Source of the DNA: Larus michahellis
Lineage: Eukaryota; Chordata; Aves; Charadriiformes; Laridae
Direction of reading: 5' to 3'
NCBI RefSeq assembly: GCF_964199755.1
Contig: NC_133900.1
Location: 16,197,201 to 16,261,200, forward strand
Length of the DNA: 64,000 nt
The notes below the pieces were generated by a model that saw only the letters and a list, made by a program, of their open reading frames with translations, searched no databases and had not been told where the DNA came from. How positions within the stretch are numbered: position 1 is the stretch's first letter; the number at the start of each line of letters is the position of its first letter. The position numbers and the translations under genes are program-made. Of this stretch, positions 45,620 to 56,000 are shown in pieces.

Positions 45620-48159
45620 TGCTACCACTGTAAACATCTCTTTCCATTACACAGACATCACAGTTTACATTATTGCTTTTATATTGTGGTAAACAGAAAT
45701 TTCTATTAGTATGCAGCTACCTAAGCACAGTGTGATAAGAAGAAACTGCCCTCAAGGTGTCTTGGGCTGTTTTTTTCTTCCCTAGAGAACGACAATATAT
45801 AGACTGGCACAAGAAACATCGGTCCAAAGACTGATCACCATTGTACTACAGCAACACAAAACCAGTATGACAGAAAGGAACAACAGGTTACATCTCTGCC
45901 ACGCACACACTAGCAGTATTTTAAAGAATACTGACTGCTGAACTCCCACCTAACTAAATACAAACTTTTTCACCACGATAATTCTTAAAACAAGGCTAAC
46001 CAATATTCTTTTGTAAAATGATTATTTAAACTAGGCTAGAAAATCTGGAAAACGAATGCTTGGAGCTTTGTGTGTGTCTGCATTTAATTTTTTGTTTGCA
46101 TTTTTTTTTGTTTTGCCTTTCAAAGAGTGAAAATCCCAAAGTATTTATCTGCGGTGCTTAAATCGGAGCCTTTTCTTATTGTCATTTGGGACAAAATGCC
46201 CTATTCTTTACACTGCTGTATCAGATGCCAGAAGCAAAACCAGTTTAAAAACACTCTCAGTTTCTTTCTTCCTAAGTAGCACTGTCTTCAAATCACTTTC
46301 CAATCAAGTTGGTTACTTAAGAAGCAATGTGTTTACTTACTTGAAAGATTAGATTTTTACTTTTGCTTATGGTAAACTTCTTATTTTCAGATTAATTTGT
46401 TCATGTAGTGGCACCATGTTTCAAGCATACACAAACAACAAAAGTGGAGGTAGTTTGTTAAACAGTTGCTACAGGAACAACATCAACAAAAAAATTTAGA
46501 GAACCACCTTGTTGTCTTCGGTTTCAGATTATTTTTTTTTCTAAAATTACCATTGCATATAAGCTTTCACATAGTGAATGCTTTAAAGAGGCAGCAAGTT
46601 AGAAAACTAACAGTACTTTCAATTTCTAATAAGATAATACATACTTTAAAACATGACAGTTAATAAATAACAAGAGAATTTACCAAGGTTTTAAGACTCT
46701 TAGAATAAACCATGAGCAACAAATTCTGATGTTAAACAAATTGATCACATCAACTTGCAGAGAGGTGCCCTACCTCCATTTTGAATCTTCTACAACGTTA
46801 GGACTGTCACCCTACAACAGAGTTAGGATAAAATACCGCTGACTAGTAAAACATTAAGTCTTCCCTTTCCTAAACACAAATTTACCTTTTTTCCATATAT
46901 TTTCTAGCTACCACCATAATACAATTAGCCTACCGCTGGTGCAAAACAGGGACACCCAGTACTAGTCTACATATAGTGAGTGACTCCTACACAGAAGGAC
47001 TGGGCTACTTGATCGTACAAAACTACATGCAAATTCTGTTTATGAGGAGGGGGGTACTGGAGCCTAACAAAAATATTTACCTTAATTACTACATGCAAAC
47101 TAATGCATTCCCATATATGTCACTCATCTGACGATGGTTGGGTTTACTTTTTTTCCTTGTATACTGCCACAGTTTACTCCCAGCTCACACCTTGATTTTT
47201 TAAAAAAAAGCTAATGAAGATGCCTCTTCATCAGGCTCAATCTACATTCTACAATAAAATGTCTTAGGTGTGTAATAGGAAATCTGAAACTTGATGGTTG
47301 GGCTTTAGAAGCTTCAGCAGTAGCCAAATGTCAGTCTCCTCGTGAACAAGGAGCTGAGCGAAAGTTTCAAGGCTGGCAAGGTGTAGACTCTAGCGCAAGG
47401 GAGCGTTGAGAGGGATGGCTCAAGCAATTTTGTGACTTGCTAGCAAGCAGTAGATGAAAATAAGAATGGGATCTCCTTTCCTGCTGCTGCTAAACATATT
47501 GGGGTTACTTCTGAAATTCAAAAAGTCAGTCTCTGGTTGCTTGCAAAGGAGATCTATAAGCAATAGCAAAAATTATTAATGAAGAAAAACATTACAGAAG
47601 CTGGGGCTAGAAAGTAACAGACAACTAACCTCTCAGCCACTGGGAAAGAGTCCTCTTTCCACTTCCTCAGATTTTAGGCATGTCCAGTATCTACAAAGGT
47701 CAGAGAAATGGAGCTCCGCCATAGGACCTGAATCCCAGAACACTTTCCATAGGATCTCAGCTTTTTCAGTGGTGAGAATTACAGGACCCAAGTACCTGGG
47801 AGCAGCAAAAGAACTAGGCTTCCTCTGGTCAGTTTTGTATCTAATCTAGTTGGTTCAGCTCGCGAGCCACTGCATAACCGTAAATACTCTCCCTACAAAC
47901 ACCTTCACATTACTCTTTTTTTAGTAGACTAGCATCAACACAACACAGATGAGACAAACCCTTCTCCAGCCTGCACATGTTTAATTCTTGTCTACATCTG
48001 AAGTATCATAAAGAGAAAAGAGAAGTGCACTACCTCCTACATACATACTGTCTACCCTGATCAGAAGCTTTCTCACAAATGAGAGATCACCAACATTTAA
48101 GGGATCAAAAGCAACTGGGTGGATGCAGTGCAAGAAGTCGCTAGGTACACAATGCAGAC

Positions 48160-48287
48160 TTGCAGAATTACAGAGGTGGGAAGGCACCTCTGGAGATCAG
48201 AGCCCAACCCCTGCCCAAGGCAGGGTCACCTAAAGCAGGCTGCTTAGGACCATGTCCAGTTGGGTTTTGATTATCTCCAAGGAGATG
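48160..48287 (-). mobile_element. CR1 LINE 3' fragment (minus orientation)
   Basis: Read on the minus strand, this has the usual CR1 3'-end order: CTCCTTGGAGATAATCAAAA, ACTGGACATGGTCCTAAGCA, a GGTGACCCTGCC block, a GGCAGGGGTTGG block, then the TCCAGAGGTGCCTTCC block. It is a short, 5'-truncated, diverged copy whose octamer tail has decayed. Confidence 0.85.
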
Positions 48288-49888
48288 TAATATTAGATAT
48301 TATAATAATACATTTAATACTTGTGTAGTGTAACATCACTCATTACAAAAAGGGGTTAGTGTTTGTTTTTTTTCTTCTCGTGGTTTTTTTTTTTTTTCCC
48401 TACTCTTCAGGAAGTTGCTCCTGCATTCTCATAGTAAAAGTTAACAGAAAGCAACGCTCCCTCCCTGCTTCCCTGTACCAACAGGGAAACCTAAATGGTA
48501 TCCTGAGGTGTTTGAGACTCAGGGACATCAAGTCTAGAAGTTAACTAATTTACCTGAGATGATTTTAAAAAAAAAAAAAAAGGCATGAAAGCTTCTACTA
48601 GCATACAAATTTTGTGCCACTGTGTGCTATTTAGGTGTATACCGAAAGAATCTTTCCTAAATAACTCAAGCTTCTAAGGCTATGATCTAGTTACAGAATC
48701 AAACTAAAACACTGATTGAATAAAGCAGAAGGCACTTATTTAATAGTAGGTTTTAGAAAAAGAAGTGATGGTCATACCAAATCTGTTTAAAGTTGCTTTA
48801 AGCAATAATTAGTCACAATATAGACATGAAGTCCTATTGACTAGATTGTCTGAGGACGCCAAGATTAAGGAACATGTGGTAGCTGCATCCCTTCCATGGA
48901 AAATACATCTTTGTTAGAGACTTGTACTCAGGTGTGAATTTATTTTCACAAAATAGGGACTGCAGTTTTTAATGAGTGAACTTTATCAAAGGGCTAAACT
49001 AACTCACTTGTACTTCCCACTTAGAATGCCCCATTAGCTGCTAAAAGAAAGGGCTGACAACAGATACAAAGTCAAGCAGCCTGAGCAGATGAAGTTAGGT
49101 TAGAAAGAATTGCAAATTTTTACAGTAGGAATATTTTTAGGAGTAGCTTTAGTCTGAGGATCTTATCCTCACACTGATGATTTGTGGTTCTTTTTGTCTG
49201 TTAGTAAACTAAGCTTTTTTCCAAGCATAGGAAATTGCTGGTACAAATCCACAGATTCAAAAAAACTTCCTTAGCCAGAAGTAGTTTCTAGTAAGTACAT
49301 TAGTATGTTGATGGATTAAGCCTCTTCTCCAAAATCATAAGCAACTAAATCCATCCCCTTCATGGACCTCTTCATTATAGAGAAATTTAACATTGAGTGA
49401 ACGATCAACTACATATACAGAACTAGAAAACAAAGTCTAAAACCAGAGAAATTTCAACTAAAAGAAGTTTTAAAAAGACAGTTAATTTAAAAATTAACAG
49501 TAAAACCTATTCATGGAAAACATGATGCAGCATAAATACCTGCTTCATGTTCCTGCACCAAGAGGTATAAAAGAAATTGTGAAAGCAAGCGATCCAGAGG
49601 CTCTTGAGATTCGTGGGTTGTTTTTTGTGTTGGTTGGTTTGTTTGTTGGTTTTTGTTTCAAATTTTTAAAAAAAAAAAAAAAAGCTGTCCTTTGGAGAAT
49701 AGCATATAAAGACCTGTAAACAGAGGCTGATTGTCCAAGCTTTCTTAACTGACTTTTGATTATTTTTTTAAATGTAAAAAAAAAAAATAAAATAAAATTC
49801 TGTTAAGCAGTTTTTGGTGAAACATGCAAAACTTCCATCCGATGCATAATTCCATTTTTGATGCAGAACCTCACAGACTGCAGAGGAG

Positions 49889-50046
49889 TTAAGGTTTCTT
49901 TGTATTTTGTAAGGTTAGTATCACATCACAATGCAGTAGAAGTCCCTTAATTTTTTCATGGAATTTCTCTCTGTACTGGTTGAAGTGCATAATGCTTTCT
50001 GGTTCTTCTTCAAACCAGAACTTATCAAACTCATAAACCAGATAAC
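49889..50046 (-). CDS. ELMOD2: ELMOD2 last coding exon
   Basis: Read from 50046 down, 158 nt after TTCTTCACAG. It encodes YLVYEFDKFWFEEEPESIMH and REKFHEKIKGLLLHCDVILT, ending QNTKKP and TAA at 49891-49889. The C-terminal QNTKKP tail is slightly longer than I recall for the human protein. Confidence 0.95.
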
Positions 50047-53000
50047 CTGTGAAGAAAATAAAATGCTGTTCTGCAAAAATGACTCCACAATAATCTGCCT
50101 TGATCTAGCTAGACCTAGAATGATCCTTTAGACTCTATTCAATCCCTTAAAATAGGGAGTGTTCCACCCTGGTCAATAGCAAACTACCGGACTGTAATAA
50201 TGAATAATAAAAAAAAAAAATCTGCAAATACTCAGTTTTCAGACTGCAGTCTCTAATATATAGAAAGCCACCCAAATGTATCCCTTAGACGTATATTTCT
50301 GTAGCACAGTGTAAACACTGTAAGCATCAGGCGCATTTCTAATACCTGATCCAAAAGATAAACAGCTTGCTCTGGCTAATGAGAAAAGAGTGGAAACTTA
50401 CTCCAAAAACCCTATACTCTACGTTGTAGGCATCCCCCTGGTGGTCTGTATTAAAGAAGCTACAGGTACTTACAGTAAAACTGATGGAAGTGGTCCATCT
50501 GTGGTGATCCAGAGACCATGTTGTACAGATGAGACTTTAAAGCACCGTTCTTAAGCAAGCTGTACGCCATTTCTGTCAGATTGATTCCAACTATTGCATA
50601 AGAATATCTGCAATGCCAATCATAGGTCACGTTTTACCTTGTGGATCAAAGGACTTAAAAGCTTCCCTGAAACAGTCTGCATTAGGATAATGATTAAGAG
50701 TCAGATTTTGCTATGACACTTGCTGAGAAGCTGACTCTGGCCTACAGACCACTTTCCATTCCCTGGTGCATCCAACCATGTAAAAGTTCTTTAAAAACAC
50801 TAATTTCCTATACAACAGCATCGCAAATGCCTTCATTAGTTAATAATGAGATGGTAAGGCGTTAACCTCAGTTTGCTCATTTGACATCATTAAATTTGCT
50901 GGAATATTAAAAATCAGACATCAAAAACGTCACTGCAGTATAAATGGAATGGCCACCTCAACTGTTATTCAAGCTGAAAAAAAATCTGTTTTCCTGTTGT
51001 GTGGTATAGAAAGCACTACAACAGAAATTCTCAAAGGACTGTTAAAACAAATATTTTGGGGGGAAGGGAAAAAAAGGAATTCATTTGTGTCAATGCTATG
51101 GGATTTAATTGATCTGAATGTCTCTGATATCCTATTCATGACCTACTTCCAAGAGGTAATATTATTTACAATTGAAGCCACGAAAGCCTCCCATTTTTGG
51201 TAGGTGATTGAGTTAACTGCGGACTAGCTGGATGGGATGATATACACAGGCTTACCAGCTTTCCTCTGCATCTGACTGCTTTTAGAGGATATTTTGCTGT
51301 AAAGTGAGCTAAATCTTTTAATACGCAAAGTTTTCAAAAACGAAGTTAAAGCTGAACAACCACAAAACATCTATTTGTATATATTTAGTACAGAGCAAAA
51401 AACTAGCAAAAAAAGGAACCTGATCCAACACAGGATCGGTTAAGGAGAAAAATAAGTATTCATTTCTAAATCTAAACTAAGCCTATTACAAGTAAAGCTA
51501 ACTATGATGTTAATGGTGTTCACTGTGTTAACTGAAGTCAGTATTTTGCAGTATTTTTGTCCCGAGGACTCTATTCTGGAAAAAAAACAAAACAGCTGCA
51601 CATAGTTCCCAGCCTGAAACTGATTTCTGTGTTCAGTTGCTCATGCCTTTCTACTTTGGCCCTTTTTTCCTCCTTTAATGGAAAAAAAAAACCCACAAAT
51701 GTTTCCCCTCTTTACTTTCAGGACACATATTTGGCAGTCTTCACATGAGCTCTTACACAGAACAAGTGAGAAAAAGTTATATAGTGACTTACCCCAGCTT
51801 TGGGTGATTTGAACGAGAAAGGATCTGACGAGCTTCGTTGGTGTAATGCTTACTAAAATACCTGGCAGTGTAAAACAGGATCTTCCATTATTTTTTTAAG
51901 TTCATATAAAAAAATTCATTTATTCAACATCAAAATGTGTAGCTTTAAACTACAGTTGAATACTACTCTGTACTGAAAAATGGCACAAAATGAAGACCAA
52001 GGAAAAGGTAGCAAATTAAATTATATTCGGCATGAACTAATATAGTAAAAAAAAAAAAAAATTGTTGTGATCTGAACATCAAATATAAAGTTGCCCCAAG
52101 TCCACAAATTAACTTAGTAAAGTTATGCAAACCTGATTATTTTTCATTACAGTCATTAATTCAGGAGTTTTAAAAGCTTTTGACAAGTTATTTTCTAAGT
52201 TATAACCTATCAAATCTATAATATGAGAACAAAACACTAAGGTGTCTTGGGCAAGCAACTTTCTGTTCCTCCCTTCGCTTGTTGGCCTCTACCCAATCAC
52301 ACGTTTACAGATGTGTAGCTGCTAGAAATGTTGACTTATTTAGAAAATACTGATTATTTTTTTTCACTGTCCAGAAGCCACTGCTTCTATTCAGTCTTTA
52401 TTAGAAATAGCACTAACTAGAGAAAATACATAGATACTGAAAATCAGTTACAACAAATTAAATACTTCTTTTCACTTACACCAGATTCACTAATCCCAGC
52501 AGGCCCATTCCTCTGAAGTCTGTTTTGGGATCATCACCTTGGAAGCCAATGTCACACCACTGCTTGGTGATCCTGGCCTTCAGATTCTCATGAGGCATCA
52601 GCAAATTCCAAAGCTGCACAAATATGCTTCCATGTTACGCACAGCTGCTAAAGTATTCCAAGTCACATAATTCAGAACACTTGTTGCTGCACACTAGAAA
52701 CCATTCACCAAGGAACAGGATACAATCTGCATGCTGCTCTTTTCTGTTAGTGGCAATCCGCACTCATACTACAATGGCTTACTTCAGCAATTAGGAAGAT
52801 TATTACATGTAACATTAAACATGATAGTTTTCCTTCACAGACAAAGCCACTGTATCAATACTAAAGAAACAAAGACTTGTTTCACTTCAGAAACTAAATT
52901 TATGCATCATTTTCTGATAGGACAGCTATAAACTGAAACGGAAATTCTCAATGAATGCTTGTTTAACACGTCAATGTTGGGACTTGCGTAGCGAGCAGAG

Positions 53001-56000
53001 ATAATTACAGAAATGCTAAGAAGATGACATGCTAATATATTTGCACAGTAGAAGCTATTTTAAAAAGCCTCAAGCAGTACTATATGATTTGCTTGCCATT
53101 ATTTATTGTTACCTAAAATACATTACTGATAGTTTTTCTCTTCCGGCATTAAACTATCCTCTTTGACATTGACTGGGATGCAGTAATAAGAAAACACTAG
53201 TGTCTTTTTTTATTTAGTAATTATTGTTTTACAAAGTTAGACGTGTGCATAAGGTTAAATATCATTTTAGTTACAATCCTTCAGGGATCTGTTACAAAAT
53301 TACTTTGCTACTTCTATGTTGTTGTTATGTCTGATCTCACACAAAATAATCCTAGTGCAAGTAATTCTAGTTTATTAATTTGTTTGGCTTTGATGTTGTA
53401 TTTTACTGTATTGCTTCTATAATGGCTTAGCAGTTCACAAGCAGAAAAGAGCTTTAAATAGGCCACCTGGTAAGAATACTACCAACAAATTAAGTTAATT
53501 CAAGCTCTTGGACTTGGAGGCGGGGGGGGAAAAGCCCAAATAAATAGCTTTTGTATTTAAAAGATTATTTTCACCTCAATTAACTGTTCCTCATGTTCTT
53601 CGTTATCCGAATCATACGGGACCTTCCTCAGATTTTCCACATTCAAATAAAGTTTTTTATAACCCGATATCTGCAGTAAGGATATATGCAGATTTGTCTT
53701 AAACCTGAAATAATAACAAAACACCACACACGGTTGCTATAAAGAGGCACAGTTAACCATAAATTCTTGCCTGAACTACCAGCTAAGGCCTTTCTGATGT
53801 TAATTTAACATAAACACTAGAATTAGGAAGTGCTTTATGTTTACCTTTCAAACTACAGTATATTGGTTAAGTATATTGTTTTATGGATCTTATTTCTACT
53901 TAAAAAAAAAAAAACCACCAAACCTCTAGCTGATTCTAGTGCTGCACAGTCATGCCCTATTCACTTAAATTATGGAAATAAAAAATAACTTAGCTAAAAA
54001 TCTGTGATGACACAAGAAAACTCCATCTATCACCCTGACCCCTATATCTTCACCTACCCCCAAACTTTTTATTAAGTCTTAAAGTGTAACTTTGTCAGAA
54101 ATGCTCATAGCTTCAAAGAAGCATTTAAGTTTTGACTGTTCACAATTTTGCCTCTCAATTGCTCATAATTACTTATGCAGATGAATGCAAAGATTAATCA
54201 GGCATCACTATACTCTCTCAAATATATCTAAGCAATCGCATAGTTCATGTAATCAACCTATGCGATAATCATGTTACTTGGAAATAAGGAGTAAGAGAAG
54301 GGAACGGCAAGATAGAGTTGCAGTTATCCCAAATCCATGTCAATTAAAACTTTGCAATTTATTTTCTAGAACTGAAGAGGACATAACCGTACCTTATTTT
54401 CTAATTTCGTTCTAAAGATTTGTGCCGAATGGCCTAAATATTGTATCAGATTAAGCAACTGCAAGAACGTGCCAAGAAGTCAAAATTGTCTGCCATGAAG
54501 AACTTATGTTTGGGTTCTAAACGTACCCTGTATCCTTCTGTTCAATTTTCTTTTCTTTCATTACATCTCTGACACACTTCTCCACTTCAGCTTCCTCAAC
54601 ATGTACAGCATTTCTTAAAACCTAGGAAGTTAACACAGTAAAAGACCTCATGAGGAACGTAGAAATCTATTATCTGCTTTATTCTTATTTCTCAGCTTCT
54701 GTATATCTGCCATGTATGCATTCTTTACTATAAAAGGAGAACAGTCAATTTATTGCAAATGTTTACAATAAATGGACTCCACTCGCATATAAAATATTTG
54801 CGATAATTACATACAAGCATAACTTGTAACTCTGTCAGACTGTAAGCAACAATCTTTACACAGGAGTGTCATAAAGAATAAATAAAAAGTGCAAGAGTTG
54901 CTAAGTCTAGGTGGTTGGTTGCTTTCAAATGCTGAACTGAAACATGTTCTTCCTAATCCATTTGAAACAAATGCAGCTATTGAGTAGCAAAAATGATAGA
55001 ACTTCAATAAGGAAATAATGCTTCAGAGTCAGGAGACAGGGAACTAACAAACTTGAGGTTTCAATGCTGGGATGAAACAAAAGAACTTCATGTTCTGCTA
55101 TTCTTCTTCTGCTAGTCTTCTAAAGAGCAAATACTAGTAATTACAATTATACACTGCCCACCTAAAATCACTTCACAACAATTTGTTGTATCAACTTTTT
55201 ATGGTCACGATGCATTCTTTAGTCCAACTTATGCTAATACCAAAGCTGCTTCATTTCAGTAAAGCAAAAGGTTAACTCTTTTAAAACTGAATATTAATCA
55301 ATTTGATATAATCATTTAATTAAGAGATGCTAAAAGACCCACCCATACTGTGCTCTACTGCAACAAAGATGCTTGTGGCAGTTACTAATTCTCTCTCAAC
55401 AAACATCACATTGCAGTGATCAGCTAGAAAAAGGGAGAATGCAGCCCCCTCACTGTCTAAAGAAGAAAAGTTTTGTTCGATACACAAATTTGAGGGTTTG
55501 AAGTGTTAGCTTATGTCTAACCACTGCAGAACAACGGGACAAACTTGTCAGTTAAATGTCCACCTGTAAACTTGCATTATGCTTTTTTTAAACAATTCCA
55601 AGCATTACTGTATACGCTGCATTTAATTGCTTTATCGGTATCATCTCTCTGTAGATCGCTGTGACCGGGAGAACTGACCCTCTCCAAGAATGGAAGCTCT
55701 GTATCACGGTTTGTCTGACTTGCTGCTGAAGAGCAGGTAATCCTTCAGAGAGATGGAAACAAACCCTTGAAGGGCCATGGGGTCATTTTTGAGAAACCTC
55801 GACCAACCCTAGCATACAGAACCCAAAATGCTGTTCTCTCCTCTCTGCCTTTTATTCCTCTACTTTCCTCCACCCTCAAAAAGCAAACGCACGTGTTCTT
55901 TTCTGGGATCTGTCTCTGAAAGAAGGTTTTATTACAGTTTAATCTCCGGTATCTTTTACCTTATTCTTTGATGATGCCAGTGAATGTTCTGCAATACAAA

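Larger units (their letters stand above)
45592..49888 (-). other. ELMOD2: ELMOD2 3' UTR (possible long form) or downstream DNA
   Basis: A noncoding stretch after the ELMOD2 stop, AT-rich with several A/T runs (48384-48397, 48568-48581, 49667-49683, 49776-49787). It includes one CR1 fragment in the same orientation as the gene. If the proximal signal at 48939 is used, most of this is intergenic. Confidence 0.45.
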
